From: Idiomarina aminovorans
GTDB lineage: Bacteria > Pseudomonadota > Gammaproteobacteria > Enterobacterales > Alteromonadaceae
Reading direction: 5' to 3'
Length of the DNA: 64,000 nucleotides
NCBI RefSeq assembly: GCF_023155095.1
Contig: NZ_JAKNDA010000008.1
Coordinates: 1-64,000 of the forward strand
Shown here: positions 47,360 through 56,531 of the stretch, one piece after another
Position numbering within the stretch: the stretch's first letter is position 1
How the letters are laid out: each line of letters opens with the position of its first letter
Translations under genes and position numbers: made by a program
Notes under the pieces: generated by a model
The model's database searches: none
The model's input: the letters and a program-made list of their open reading frames with translations, nothing else
What the model was told of the DNA's origin: nothing

Positions 47360-47943
47360 AGTTCTAACTCCAAAAATCGTTTCAACAGGGCTTCGCCGAA
47401 TTTGCCCGAACGTTCAGGGTGAAACTGCGCACCAAAATAATTGTTGTGGCGTATCATTGAGGCAAAGCGCTCGCCATATTCACTGCTGGAAATAGTATAT
47501 TCATCAACTGCTACAGCAAAGCTGTGGACAAAATAGCAGTAATTACCGGTGTCATTAATGAGCGGGTTCTCGGCTGTTGGTTGCAGCGTATTCCAACCCA
47601 TATGCGGCAGCGGTAAGCCAGTATCCCGAAGGCGCTTGGTTTTCGCCGGAATCAGGTTCAGGCAGTCAACATCGCCCTCTTCAGAATGAGACGTCAACAA
47701 CTGCATGCCTAGGCAAATACCCAGCACCGGCTGGGTTAGCTGGCGCAAAGGCTCAACTAACTGCTTGCGCTGCAAATTACGCATAGCCGCGGCTGCGGTA
47801 CCGACACCGGGTAAAATGACACGATCAGCGGCTTTTATCTGGTCGGCGTCATCGGTAATCAACACTGAGTAACCTAAGCGTTCCACCGCAAAGCGCACAG
47901 AGGTTAAATTGGCGCACTCGGTATCCACAATCACCACCTTCAT
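47353..47943 (-). CDS. hisH: Imidazole glycerol phosphate synthase glutaminase subunit HisH
   Basis: HisH hydrolyses glutamine and passes ammonia to HisF. The 196-residue class I amidotransferase has the triad Cys in GICLGMQLL and His and Glu in QFHPERSG, plus the oxyanion region [11 protein letters not shown]. The start overlaps the hisB end by 4 nt. Confidence 0.97.
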   Translation of the reverse strand: MKVVIVDTECANLTSVRFAVERLGYSVLITDDADQIKAADRVILPGVGTAAAAMRNLQRKQLVEPLRQLTQPVLGICLGMQLLTSHSEEGDVDCLNLIPAKTKRLRDTGLPLPHMGWNTLQPTAENPLINDTGNYCYFVHSFAVAVDEYTISSSEYGERFASMIRHNNYFGAQFHPERSGKFGEALLKRFLELELC

Positions 47944-49016
47944 GCCAGCATCCCCTTACTTGACGGCAGCTGTTGGTCGCCGGTTTTATTAATGGCCTGA
48001 CGCAGAGCCCGGCCAAACACTTTAAACAGGCTTTCGACCTGGTGGTGGGTGTTACCTTCGGTGGTCGACAAATGCAGACTCATGGCCATAGCGTCGGTCA
48101 GCGAGCGGAAAAAGTGCTCGACCATCTCGGTTGATAACTCGCCCACTTTGTCGCGGGTGAAGTCAGCTTCCCACTTCAAATAGGGGCGTCCGGATAAATC
48201 TATCAGACACTCTGCCCGGCATTCATCCATAGGCAGCGCGAAACCAAAGCGACCAATACCGCGTTTGTCACCCAGTGCAGAGCGTAAGGCCTGACCTAAG
48301 GCTAATGCGGTATCTTCAATGGTGTGGTGGTCATCAATGTGCAAGTCGCCCTTAACCTGAACCGATAGTGAAAAACCGGCGTGGGTAGCTATCTGCTCCA
48401 GCATGTGATCAAAAAAGCCAATGCCGGTATCAAATACGCGTGGTGCCTGGCTGTCTAAATCCACTTTAATATTAATGTCGGTTTCGCGGGTGGTGCGGGT
48501 AACCGAAGCGGTACGCGGATTATCCAGCAACTGGTGCACAATGGCGTCCCAGTTCAATTCATTACGGCTGTAACGCAGGCCTTCAATGCCCATGTTCTCA
48601 GCCAGTTGCAGGTCGGTCTCGCGGTCGCCAATAACATACGAACTGGTAAAGTCGACACGGCCTTCTTTCAGATAGGAACGCACCAGTCCCAGTGCCGGTT
48701 TGCGGCAGCTGCAGTTATCATTGTCAAAGTGCGGGCAAATTAAAACATCGTCAAAGCGAATACCCTGGGACTCAAACACCGCCATCATCAAATTATGCGG
48801 GGCATCAAAGTCGGCCTGCGGAAAGCTGTCGGTACCCAGACCATCCTGATTCGATACCATCACCAGTTTGTAGCCCGCCCGTTGCAGTTTTAGCAGCGCC
48901 GGTACCACATTGGGTTCAAACACCAGCTTATCGACGCTGTCGAGCTGCTTGTCGATAGCAGGCTCTTCAACCAGGGTGCCGTCACGGTCGATAAATAACA
49001 TTGCTTGTTGGCTCAT
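47940..49016 (-). CDS. hisB: Bifunctional histidinol-phosphatase / imidazoleglycerol-phosphate dehydratase HisB
   Basis: The 358-residue fusion has an N-terminal HAD phosphatase (FIDRDGTL, zinc motif [14 protein letters not shown]) and the IGPD dehydratase (from ~residue 165). The dehydratase has metal-binding [19 protein letters not shown] and the second histidine motif [10 protein letters not shown]. This fused form is typical of Enterobacteria, Vibrio and related Alteromonadales. It overlaps hisC and hisH by 4 nt each. Confidence 0.97.
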   Translation of the reverse strand: MSQQAMLFIDRDGTLVEEPAIDKQLDSVDKLVFEPNVVPALLKLQRAGYKLVMVSNQDGLGTDSFPQADFDAPHNLMMAVFESQGIRFDDVLICPHFDNDNCSCRKPALGLVRSYLKEGRVDFTSSYVIGDRETDLQLAENMGIEGLRYSRNELNWDAIVHQLLDNPRTASVTRTTRETDINIKVDLDSQAPRVFDTGIGFFDHMLEQIATHAGFSLSVQVKGDLHIDDHHTIEDTALALGQALRSALGDKRGIGRFGFALPMDECRAECLIDLSGRPYLKWEADFTRDKVGELSTEMVEHFFRSLTDAMAMSLHLSTTEGNTHHQVESLFKVFGRALRQAINKTGDQQLPSSKGMLA

Positions 49017-50071
49017 AAATAATACTTCCGTAACTGTTGAATCAGTTCATTGTTTTCGGCAGCGCTGCCGACCGTAATACGCACCACATTATCTAAGCCC
49101 CGCTGGGCCGACTGGTTGCGTATTAATAAACCGGTATCGGCCAGTGCAGTCACTAAACCAACGGCGTCGTTACATTGATACAGCAGAAAATTCGTATCGC
49201 TCTCTGCTATTAAGCTCATTGGCATGGACTCAAGTTCGGTTTGAACTTTTTTGCGCTCACTCAGCAGCGCAGACACTTGTTTTTGCAGCCGTTCAAGCGA
49301 GCTTTTTTGTAGTGCCTGCACCGCAATTTGTACTGTTGGATCCGGTAGCGGGTAGGGGGCCAGAACTTTTTGCAGCAGTTCAATAATATCGTCGCTTGCT
49401 AGCAAAAAGCCACAACGGATGCCAGCTAAAGCAAAAGCTTTAGATAAGGTCCGCAATACTACCAAATTGGGGTAGCGCTCTAACCAATTGACCACACTGT
49501 CACCGGAGCTGAACTCAATATAGGCTTCATCCACCACCACAATAGAGCTGGGTGCGTGCTGCAGCACCTGTTCAATGTCATCGGGGTTCAACGCGCTACC
49601 CAAAGGGTTTGACGGAGAGCAAAGAAAAATAACCTTGCACTTAGTCGAGGCCTCAATTACGGCTTCAGTGTCCAGTTGCCAGTTATCCAGCAACGGCACT
49701 TCGTTGACACCCACCGCAAAGGTCTTGGCTGAAATGGCGTACATACCGTAGGTCGGCGGGCAAATTATGACTTTATCTTTGGCTGGCTCACAAAAGGCAC
49801 GTATCAGCAGTTCAATGCCTTCGTCGGAACCGCGGCTGCTTAATACCTGTGACGCCTCAATGCCGGCGTACTCTGCATAGGCCTGGTTTAGCGGCTTCGA
49901 CTGAAACTCCGGATACCGGTTAAGCTTAGTGTCATCAACTGAGTACGAATTGCTGTACGGTGACTCATTTGCGTTCAGCCAGATATTGCCGCCACTCATG
50001 CTGCGGCGAGCCGATGCGTAGGGCGTTAACTCTTTTAAGTGCTGGCGCTGCAACCGATCGACAATGCTCAT
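49013..50071 (-). CDS. hisC: Histidinol-phosphate aminotransferase
   Basis: HisC transaminates imidazole acetol phosphate. The 352-residue PLP enzyme has the PLP-lysine in [27 protein letters not shown] at the N terminus, CSPSNPLGS and VVDEAYIEF. Length equals the E. coli enzyme (356). It overlaps hisD and hisB by 4 nt. Confidence 0.97.
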   Translation of the reverse strand: MSIVDRLQRQHLKELTPYASARRSMSGGNIWLNANESPYSNSYSVDDTKLNRYPEFQSKPLNQAYAEYAGIEASQVLSSRGSDEGIELLIRAFCEPAKDKVIICPPTYGMYAISAKTFAVGVNEVPLLDNWQLDTEAVIEASTKCKVIFLCSPSNPLGSALNPDDIEQVLQHAPSSIVVVDEAYIEFSSGDSVVNWLERYPNLVVLRTLSKAFALAGIRCGFLLASDDIIELLQKVLAPYPLPDPTVQIAVQALQKSSLERLQKQVSALLSERKKVQTELESMPMSLIAESDTNFLLYQCNDAVGLVTALADTGLLIRNQSAQRGLDNVVRITVGSAAENNELIQQLRKYYL

Positions 50072-51381
50072 AACTCGCTCTCCGTACGAATGGTCACGGC
50101 ACGTTTGTGCGCATCTAAGCCTTCAACGTCGGCCAGTGTGGTAATGGCCTCCGCAAGCTGGCGCAATCCTTTCTGGCTGGCTTCCTGCACGGTGTAGCGG
50201 CGGTAAAAATCCGCCAAACCTAAACTGCTGTAGTTACGCGCGTAGCCATAAGTCGGCAGTACGTGGTTGGTACCGGTTGCATAGTCGCCGCCGGACTCGG
50301 GGGTAAAGTGCCCGACAAATATTGAGCCTGCGCGGGTCAACCGGGGTAACAGATCTCTTGCATTGTCTGTCTGAATACAAAGGTGCTCGGGGGCGTAGGC
50401 CTCACTAACGGCTATGGCTTCATCTATATCTGTTACTACTAACAGGCGACTGGACGCTAAAGCCTGCTCGGCAATATCGGCGCGGCTTAATTGCGCGCAT
50501 TGCTCAATTAAAGCCTCCCGTATCTGCTCGGCAACGGCCATTGAAGGAGTCAGTAAAATTACCTGAGAATCCGGGCCGTGCTCGGCCTGTGACAGTAAAT
50601 CGGCTGCCGCGTAGGCCGGATTGGCGCTGTCGTCGGCAATCACTAGCAGCTCTGAAGGGCCCGCCGGTAAGTCCATGGCACAGCCGCTGTCATTTTGGCT
50701 GACTTGTTGTTTGGCTTCGGTAACAAAACTGTTACCCGGGCCAAAGACTTTACCCACCGCGGGAGACGATTCTATACCGTAGGCCAAAGCGCCGATGGCT
50801 TGAGCACCACCGCACAATAAGATATCAGTCACGTCACAAAGTTTTGCCGCATAAAGCAGCGCTGCCGGCAGTTGTCCCTGCTTGTTCGGCGGGCTGGTCA
50901 TAACCACTCGCTGACATCCGGCTATTTGTGCCGGAACGCCCAGCATTAACGCGGTAGACGGTAAGGTTGCCGTGCCACCGGGAATGTACAAACCGACCGC
51001 ATCCAGTGGCGCAAAGCGCAGTTCGCACTGAACGCCAGGTGCGGTTTCTATACTGAGGTCTGTCGGACGCTGGGTCTCATGAAAACGATAAATAGTCTGA
51101 TAAGCGGTATCAATGGCCCGTTTTACTTTGTCATCTAATTTAGCAATCGCCGCATCGACTTGCGCATCGTTTAAGCGCAGCGAAGTAGCGTCCGGGTTAT
51201 CGAACTGGCGCGTGTACTTCAGCACTGCCTGTTCGCCGTTATCGCGGACATCGTTCAAAATGGCGGTCACGGTTTGGCGTAATGACTCTGCCTGAGCCTT
51301 CACCGGACGGGACAACCGCTGAAGCTGTTTCTCAGCGCTCAGGCTTTGCCATTGTTCAATGGGTATTTGTAAACGGCTCAT
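50068..51381 (-). CDS. hisD: Histidinol dehydrogenase
   Basis: HisD makes the last two oxidations, histidinol to histidine, with NAD+ and zinc. The 437-residue product shows PGGTATLPSTALMLGVPAQIAG, GGAQAIGALAYG, the zinc-site AEHGPDSQ and the C-terminal GDYATGTNHVLPT. The ATG at 51381 lies 6 bases after the hisG stop; a TTG two codons upstream is less likely. Confidence 0.97.
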   Translation of the reverse strand: MSRLQIPIEQWQSLSAEKQLQRLSRPVKAQAESLRQTVTAILNDVRDNGEQAVLKYTRQFDNPDATSLRLNDAQVDAAIAKLDDKVKRAIDTAYQTIYRFHETQRPTDLSIETAPGVQCELRFAPLDAVGLYIPGGTATLPSTALMLGVPAQIAGCQRVVMTSPPNKQGQLPAALLYAAKLCDVTDILLCGGAQAIGALAYGIESSPAVGKVFGPGNSFVTEAKQQVSQNDSGCAMDLPAGPSELLVIADDSANPAYAAADLLSQAEHGPDSQVILLTPSMAVAEQIREALIEQCAQLSRADIAEQALASSRLLVVTDIDEAIAVSEAYAPEHLCIQTDNARDLLPRLTRAGSIFVGHFTPESGGDYATGTNHVLPTYGYARNYSSLGLADFYRRYTVQEASQKGLRQLAEAITTLADVEGLDAHKRAVTIRTESEL

Positions 51382-51387
51382 AATCAA

Positions 51388-52281
51388 TCACCCCATCATT
51401 TTTTCAATAGGTAACACAAGTATTGAGCTACAGCCCATGGCTTTCAGATCTTCCATGGTTTCCCAGAACAGCTTTTCGGTACTGACCATGTGTACGGCAA
51501 CTTGCTCGTCGGTGTGGCTTAGCGGCAGAATGGTCGGGGTTTCCGCGCCAGGCAATAATTCAACCACTTGCTCCAGCTTGTTTTTAGGCGCATGCAGCAT
51601 AATGTATTTGCTTTCCCGAGCCATTTGCACGCCGTCTATGCGTGGCAGTAACTGGTCAATCATGGCCTGCTTTTCGTCTGCTAATTTGTCGGCACGCTGA
51701 ATGAGTTGTGCCTGCGAACGGAATATTACGTCCTTCTCAACCAGACCGTTTGCTTCCAGCGTAGCGCCGGTAGACACTAAGTCACAAATAGCTTCAGCCA
51801 GGCCGGCGCGGGGAGCAACTTCAACAGAGCCGGTCAGCATAACGGTACGGGCATTAACGCCGTTGTCTTTCAGGTAACGTTTCAGTAACTGAGGGTAGGT
51901 GGTGGCGACTCTCAGGCCATCTAAATCTTTCAGCGACTGGTACTGACTCTCTTTTGGAAGTGCCAGCGATAATCGACACTGTCCAAATTCCAGGCCGCGC
52001 AGTGGCTGATAAGCGGCGACCGAGTCGGTGGCAATGCGTTCTAAACGCGCCTCTTCCAGTACGTTCTCGCCGACAAGGCCAAGGTCGACCACGCCGTCCA
52101 TAACCAGACCGGGAATGTCGTCATCACGAACGCGCAGTAAATCAATAGGATGACTGGTGCTATGCGCAATTAAGCGCGCTTCGTTAACACTAAACTTAAC
52201 GCCGCAGGCATTCAGCAATGCCATCGATTCTTTACTCAGTCGTCCAGATTTCTGTATCGCAATGGTTAAACGGTCAGTCAT
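51388..52281 (-). CDS. hisG: ATP phosphoribosyltransferase
   Basis: HisG commits PRPP and ATP to histidine synthesis and is feedback-inhibited by histidine. The 297-residue long form has the PRPP loop [13 protein letters not shown], the N-terminal [10 protein letters not shown] and the C-terminal ACT-like regulatory domain (about 225-297) that binds histidine. AGGAGC before the ATG is the ribosome site. It is the first gene after the leader and attenuator. Confidence 0.97.
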   Translation of the reverse strand: MTDRLTIAIQKSGRLSKESMALLNACGVKFSVNEARLIAHSTSHPIDLLRVRDDDIPGLVMDGVVDLGLVGENVLEEARLERIATDSVAAYQPLRGLEFGQCRLSLALPKESQYQSLKDLDGLRVATTYPQLLKRYLKDNGVNARTVMLTGSVEVAPRAGLAEAICDLVSTGATLEANGLVEKDVIFRSQAQLIQRADKLADEKQAMIDQLLPRIDGVQMARESKYIMLHAPKNKLEQVVELLPGAETPTILPLSHTDEQVAVHMVSTEKLFWETMEDLKAMGCSSILVLPIEKMMG

Positions 52282-52296
52282 AACAGCTCCTAAAAT

Positions 52297-52330
52297 AAAA
52301 AAACCCCCGAAAGTGTGTGCCTTTCAGGGG
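52297..52330 (-). terminator. his operon attenuator (Rho-independent)
   Basis: On the minus strand CCCCTGAAAG (52330-52321) pairs with CTTTCGGGGG (52313-52304) by ten pairs with one T-G, followed by seven T residues. It lies between hisL and hisG. A second hairpin, GGCCAGC...GCTGGCC (52349-52371), precedes it and can compete as an alternative structure. Confidence 0.9.
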
Positions 52331-52389
52331 TTGTATAGTCAATTGAAAGGCCAGCGTTTATACGGCTGGCCCAAACACAAAGTTCACGG

Positions 52390-52440
52390 CTAGGCCATAT
52401 GGTTCCAGTGATGATGGTGGTGGCTGTGAACAAGGTGCAT
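52390..52440 (-). CDS. hisL: his operon leader peptide
   Basis: This 16-residue leader reads MHLVHSHHHHHWNHMA, with eight histidines, five of them consecutive. A GGAG ribosome site stands 8 bases before the ATG. The stop TAG is 18 bases before the alternative hairpin. Ribosome stalling at the His codons when charged tRNA-His is scarce would favour the antiterminator, as in enteric his leaders. It is too short for ordinary gene finding. Confidence 0.95.
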   Translation of the reverse strand: MHLVHSHHHHHWNHMA

Positions 52441-52456
52441 AATTAACACTCCAAAA

Positions 52457-52526
52457 AATAAGTTTACTCCGTAAAGTTGTATAGCACTATACCATCTGGG
52501 TAAGGTAATGCAAGAGTAAACTTATT
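52457..52526. repeat. 13-bp perfect inverted repeat bracketing the his promoter
   Basis: AATAAGTTTACTC (52457-52469) and GAGTAAACTTATT (52514-52526) are exact reverse complements, 44 bases apart. The upstream arm abuts the -35 and the downstream arm falls just after the start site. Only one arm would be transcribed, so an RNA hairpin is ruled out and paired protein-binding sites are more likely. Confidence 0.7.
52486..52513 (-). promoter_or_regulatory. his operon promoter
   Basis: On the minus strand TTGCAT (52513-52508), 16-base spacer, TATAGT (52491-52486). The -10 lies inside a short palindrome (GTATAG-CA-CTATAC, 52479-52492). Start is expected near 52479, ~40 bases before hisL. Confidence 0.75.
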
Positions 52527-52615
52527 GGTTATTGAGTCGATATCAGGTTATTATTCAAACAGTGGTTGTATAGTCAAATAACGGATAACCCTCTGAGAGG
52601 CTAAAAAGACAGATA

Positions 52616-52888
52616 ATGGCTAACTTTGATGCAATGGTTCCGCTGATACCCAAAGACACTCGTGTGGCTGTGGATCACGCTCGTGAGCAAATGAAAGTCA
52701 ATCAGGTTGAAAAAATACATGAGTTGCGCGCAGTAAACGAGGAAGAAGGCTCAACCATCAACGAAGATAAACAAAGACACGACAACGACGATCATCAGAA
52801 ACAACAAGCGTCTGCAGAGCCCGAGGCCGAAGAGGTGACTGACGACGATGAAACCCCGCCTTCAGGACATATCGACACCTACGCCTGA
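52616..52888 (+). CDS. Hypothetical acidic protein, 90 residues
   Basis: I do not recognise this gene. The predicted protein is hydrophilic. Residues ~1-45 could form a helix (VAVDHAREQMKVNQVEKIHE); the rest is acidic and Gln/Asp/Glu-rich and looks disordered, ending GHIDTYA. There is no signal or membrane segment. It lies 49 bases before yoaA on the same strand, with a GAGAGG about 16 bases before its ATG. A similar tail (GVDIYA) ends the hypothetical protein at 55618, on the other side of yoaA-tsaB. Coding status is likely but not certain. Confidence 0.55.
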   Translation: MANFDAMVPLIPKDTRVAVDHAREQMKVNQVEKIHELRAVNEEEGSTINEDKQRHDNDDHQKQQASAEPEAEEVTDDDETPPSGHIDTYA

Positions 52889-52937
52889 GCCAATATCTAT
52901 GTCATAATACGCGTCTATTTTTTTAGCGGTACAGGTT

Positions 52938-54890
52938 ATGGCAACAGTTCTATCAGTCTTTAAGCCAACGGGCGAACTGGCGCAGGCAATTACAAACTTC
53001 CAGCCGCGGGCAGCCCAACAGAAAATGGCAGAAGCCATTGCCGCTACCGTTAAGAAAAAAGGGCAGCTGGTGGTGGAGGCGGAAACCGGCACCGGCAAAA
53101 CGTTTGCGTATTTAGCCCCGGTGTTACTGGGAAAAGGCAAAGCCATTATTTCTACCGGTACCAAAAACCTGCAGGAACAACTTTTTCATCGTGACTTACC
53201 CACTTTAAGAAAGGCTCTGGCGCCAGAAAAAGTCGTGGCTTTATTAAAAGGCCGTTCTAATTATTTGTGTCTGCACCGCATGGAGCAGGCAAACCAGCAA
53301 GCCGGACAATTCAGTAAAGACATTCAAAATCAGCTCATTACAGTAAAGCGATGGTCCACAACCACACGCAGTGGTGATATGGGGGAGCTTAATGCGTTAG
53401 CCGAAGACGCGGCCGTACGACCTCAGGTTACCAGCACCCAGGACAACTGCCTGGGGCGAGACTGTCCTGTTTATGAAGACTGCCACCTGGTGAAAGCCCG
53501 CAAAGAGGCTATGGAAGCCGACATTGTGGTGGTTAATCATCATCTGTTTTTTGCCGACATGGCGCTAAAAGATACCGGCTTTGGCGAACTTATCCCGAGC
53601 GTGGATACGGTGGTGTTTGATGAAGCCCATCAAATTCCGGATATCGCCAGCCAGTACTTCGGTGAAACCGTATCCAGCCGGCAGTTGACCGAGCTGTGCG
53701 AAGAACTGCAGCGGTTATGTATGACCGAGCTGAAGGACTTGTCTCAGGCAAGCGCTATGACGCGTACGTTACTGCAGACGTTAAAAGACTGGCGTCTGTT
53801 GTTTCCGCGCGACCCAATGCGGGGTAACTGGCGCGACTGGCGTAAAAAAAACGAAGTTGCTGAAGTTGCTGAGCGTGTGCAGGAGCGTTTAACGCTGTTA
53901 ACCGATGTAATGAAAACTGCCATTGGCCGCAATAAAGATTTTGATAATTTGCACGAACGCGCCGAGCAGCACCTGTATATCTGGCGTCAGTTAATGGATG
54001 TGGACCGTACCGGTTACAGCTTTTGGTTTGAAACCACGCCGCGTCACGTTAGTTTGCACCAGACACCGTTAAGCGTTGCCAAAACTTTTGGTGGTTATAT
54101 TAAACGCAACAAAATGAGCTGGGTGTTTACCTCGGCCACTCTGGCGGTTAACGAACAATTTGACTACTTTACGAAACGCTTAGGAATTGAAGAAGCCGAC
54201 ACGCTCTTACTGGAAAGCCCGTTCGATTTTGCTAAACAGGCGAAGTTATGTTTACCACGTTATCTGCCCGAAGCGAATGACCCGAATCGGCATCAGATGT
54301 TGACCGAAATTGCCGAGCAGTGCGTTAAGGTAAACCGGGGCGGCACCTTCTTGCTCTTTACCAGTCACCGTATGCTACAGCAAATGGCGGTCATTTTGCG
54401 CGACCGGCTGGATCGGGACATTCTGGTACAGGGCGAGTCGGGCAAAACCGAATTACTGGATACCTTTACCAAACAAGGCAACGCGGTTCTGTTGGGGACT
54501 TCTTCCTTCTGGGAAGGGGTAGATGTACGAGGAGAGGCGCTACGCTGTGTTATTATCGACAAATTGCCCTTTGCCTCACCCGATGACCCGTTATTGAATG
54601 CTCGTGTTGAAGACGCTCGCTTGCGCGGCGTCGATGCCTTCAGCACAATACAATTACCGCAGGCAATAATCGCTCTGAAACAGGGCGCAGGGCGGTTAAT
54701 TCGAGATAAAGACGACTCCGGTGTTTTAATTGTTTGCGACAGCCGTCTGGTCACACGCCAGTATGGTAAGCAGTTTTTATCCAGCTTACCGGCTATGTCA
54801 CGAACCCGGGACTTAAATGAAGCGCTGAGTTTTTTGGCGCAGGTTGCAGAGAAAGATGAAACCAATAATGACGAACCTATTAGCAGTTGA
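52938..54890 (+). CDS. yoaA: ATP-dependent DNA helicase YoaA (DinG/XPD family)
   Basis: YoaA is an XPD-like superfamily 2 5'-3' helicase with an iron-sulphur cluster, known to pair with the HolC (chi) clamp-loader subunit in repair. The 650-residue product has Walker A EAETGTGKTFAY and IISTGTKNLQEQL. The cluster cysteines follow (LCLHRM, then NCLGRDCPVYEDCHL), with DEAH in VFDEAHQ and the C-terminal motifs GTSSFWEGVD and QGAGRLIRD. It resembles YoaA more than DinG in length and N terminus. The tsaB gene overlaps its end by 23 nt. Confidence 0.93.
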   Translation: MATVLSVFKPTGELAQAITNFQPRAAQQKMAEAIAATVKKKGQLVVEAETGTGKTFAYLAPVLLGKGKAIISTGTKNLQEQLFHRDLPTLRKALAPEKVVALLKGRSNYLCLHRMEQANQQAGQFSKDIQNQLITVKRWSTTTRSGDMGELNALAEDAAVRPQVTSTQDNCLGRDCPVYEDCHLVKARKEAMEADIVVVNHHLFFADMALKDTGFGELIPSVDTVVFDEAHQIPDIASQYFGETVSSRQLTELCEELQRLCMTELKDLSQASAMTRTLLQTLKDWRLLFPRDPMRGNWRDWRKKNEVAEVAERVQERLTLLTDVMKTAIGRNKDFDNLHERAEQHLYIWRQLMDVDRTGYSFWFETTPRHVSLHQTPLSVAKTFGGYIKRNKMSWVFTSATLAVNEQFDYFTKRLGIEEADTLLLESPFDFAKQAKLCLPRYLPEANDPNRHQMLTEIAEQCVKVNRGGTFLLFTSHRMLQQMAVILRDRLDRDILVQGESGKTELLDTFTKQGNAVLLGTSSFWEGVDVRGEALRCVIIDKLPFASPDDPLLNARVEDARLRGVDAFSTIQLPQAIIALKQGAGRLIRDKDDSGVLIVCDSRLVTRQYGKQFLSSLPAMSRTRDLNEALSFLAQVAEKDETNNDEPISS

Positions 54891-55551
54891 TACGTCGACC
54901 GAGAATTGCTCGGTAGCTTTACAATGGCAGAATACTTTTTTCAGTGAAGCTATTGAAAGCCCGCGCGAGCACTCACAACGATTACTCCCCTTTGTTGAGC
55001 AAGTACTACAACAAGCCAAAACCGATTTAAACCAGCTTAACGGGCTGGTTGTTGGGGTTGGTCCGGGAAGCTTTACCGGCGTACGCATTGGCGTGTCCAT
55101 GGCGCAGGGGCTGGCGTTTAGTTCAGAATTGCCGGTATTTCCGGTCAGTAGTTTGCAGGCTTTAGCGCAACAGGCCATTCGTAAACACCAGGCTGAAGCC
55201 GTGGTTGCCTGTATTGATGCGCGCATGGGTGAAATTTATTATGCGCTTTACCGTAATAACAGCGGCGTTGCAGAAGCCGTTACTGAACCGGCGGTGGCCG
55301 AGCCATCTGAAACCTTATTTGCCGACTACAATATTCAGGGTTTTTATACCGCAGGCACGGGCTGGGATAACTACTCTGAAATACTGGATCCGAAAAAGCA
55401 GTTAAAGCACAGCGGCGATTGTCGCTTGCCGCTGGCTGAAGATATGCTGACTTTAGCCACTAAAGGCAATGTTTTGGCAGTGCATGCCGAAAACTTAGAA
55501 CCTTTGTATGTGCGTAATGAAGTCACCTGGAAAAAATTGCCGGGGCGATAA
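54868..55551 (+). CDS. tsaB: tRNA threonylcarbamoyladenosine synthesis protein TsaB
   Basis: TsaB is the scaffold partner of TsaD in making t6A37 in ANN-decoding tRNAs. The 227-residue ASKHA-fold protein has LAVDTSTENCSVAL at the N terminus and GVGPGSFTGVRIGVSMAQGLA, the family hallmark. ACIDARMGEIYYALY follows. The ATG at 54868 is preferred; it gives the normal N terminus. It overlaps yoaA by 23 nt, as these genes are adjacent in related bacteria. Confidence 0.96.
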   Translation: MTNLLAVDTSTENCSVALQWQNTFFSEAIESPREHSQRLLPFVEQVLQQAKTDLNQLNGLVVGVGPGSFTGVRIGVSMAQGLAFSSELPVFPVSSLQALAQQAIRKHQAEAVVACIDARMGEIYYALYRNNSGVAEAVTEPAVAEPSETLFADYNIQGFYTAGTGWDNYSEILDPKKQLKHSGDCRLPLAEDMLTLATKGNVLAVHAENLEPLYVRNEVTWKKLPGR

Positions 55552-55617
55552 CTTGCCGAATGGCACTGAACTCGCCATAATAAAATCAGTCTTATTAACA
55601 GATGGGTCATCGTTGAC

Positions 55618-55917
55618 GTGCGAATTAATCCGCAGGCGGTTCAGCCGCTAAACAATCAGCAGCAAGGGCCACAAAGGGTCGCGCCAGAAAATGAGCAACG
55701 TCCGGGGCAAAGCCGGACGCAAGTTGCTGATTCGCGGCAAGTTGCGCCTGATGTGCGGCAAAGCAAGCAGCGTGCGGAACGGTGGGAATCATTAAATACA
55801 TTTTACGATGAACCACCACAACGCTCTCAAAAAGCACTGAACACGTACCAAAGTGTTGCGTTAAGTGAAAAAAGAGAGCAAATCACGTCAATGTTTGGTG
55901 TTGATATTTACGCCTGA
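55618..55917 (+). CDS. Hypothetical protein, 99 residues, disordered with conserved-looking tail
   Basis: Starting at a GTG, the product is Gln/Arg/Pro-rich and probably disordered over residues 1-65 (for example RINPQAVQPLNNQQ). A compact helix follows (ALNTYQSVALSEKREQITSMF) and the ending is GVDIYA. I do not recognise a family. The stop is next to the slp-like gene (its ATG is 13 bases on), so it belongs to the tsaB-slp operon. The ending resembles the GHIDTYA end of the protein at 52616. Confidence 0.6.
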   Translation: MRINPQAVQPLNNQQQGPQRVAPENEQRPGQSRTQVADSRQVAPDVRQSKQRAERWESLNTFYDEPPQRSQKALNTYQSVALSEKREQITSMFGVDIYA

Positions 55918-55929
55918 GTGAGGTCTGTT

Positions 55930-56520
55930 ATGAAAACCGGGTTTGATATGAAAATAATATACGCAGCGACAATGGCACTGGTATTGGCAGGTTGCTCTTC
56001 TGTCCCCGAGCAAATTGCCAGTGAAAACGAAGACGCTCTTGTCGGTTATAAAGTGGCTAAACACCAGGGCGAGAAAGTGGTCGGTGATTCTGCTCGCTGG
56101 GGTGGTGTTATTGCCGATGTCCGCAATGCCAAAGACCACACGGTTCTGGAAATTGTCAGCTTTCCGTTAAAACGCTGGGGTCGCCCTGAAGTCAGTGACA
56201 ACAGTCAGGGCCGCTTTTTAGCCGTGGTCAATGATTTTGTTGACCCCGATGTTTATAAAGCCGGCCGTTCAATAAGCTTTGTAGGCAGTATCGGTCAGCC
56301 GCAGCAAGGCAAAATTGATGAGTACATTTATACCTATCCGGTGATTGAAGCTACTGGTTATTATTTATGGCAGCCGGAGCGCAAAAAGAGCCATGCAGAG
56401 GTTGATTACTCGCCGCTTTGGTTCCGTCACAATTTCTATTCTCCTTACTACCCATACCGTTATCCGGTTCGCGTTCGTGTTCAGGACAAGTCCGGAACGC
56501 CCGCTAAAAATAACAATTAA
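55930..56520 (+). CDS. Slp/YeaY-family outer-membrane lipoprotein
   Basis: The 196-residue product has a lipoprotein signal ending ALVLAGC (Cys near residue 22, serine at +2). The Slp domain follows, with VRWGGVIADV-like (ARWGGVIADVRN) and GRFLAVVNDFVDPDVYKAGRSISFVGSIG. Slp proteins are starvation- or acid-induced outer-membrane lipoproteins. ATG 55930 has GAGG upstream; the in-frame GTG at 55918 and the ATG at 55948 are alternatives. In E. coli its counterpart yeaY lies between tsaB and fadD, as here. Confidence 0.88.
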   Translation: MKTGFDMKIIYAATMALVLAGCSSVPEQIASENEDALVGYKVAKHQGEKVVGDSARWGGVIADVRNAKDHTVLEIVSFPLKRWGRPEVSDNSQGRFLAVVNDFVDPDVYKAGRSISFVGSIGQPQQGKIDEYIYTYPVIEATGYYLWQPERKKSHAEVDYSPLWFRHNFYSPYYPYRYPVRVRVQDKSGTPAKNNN

Positions 56521-56531
56521 TCCACTTAACC

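Noticed and set aside
54365..54865. 166-codon minus-strand frame inside yoaA
   Set aside because: Antisense to conserved helicase motifs; no independent support.
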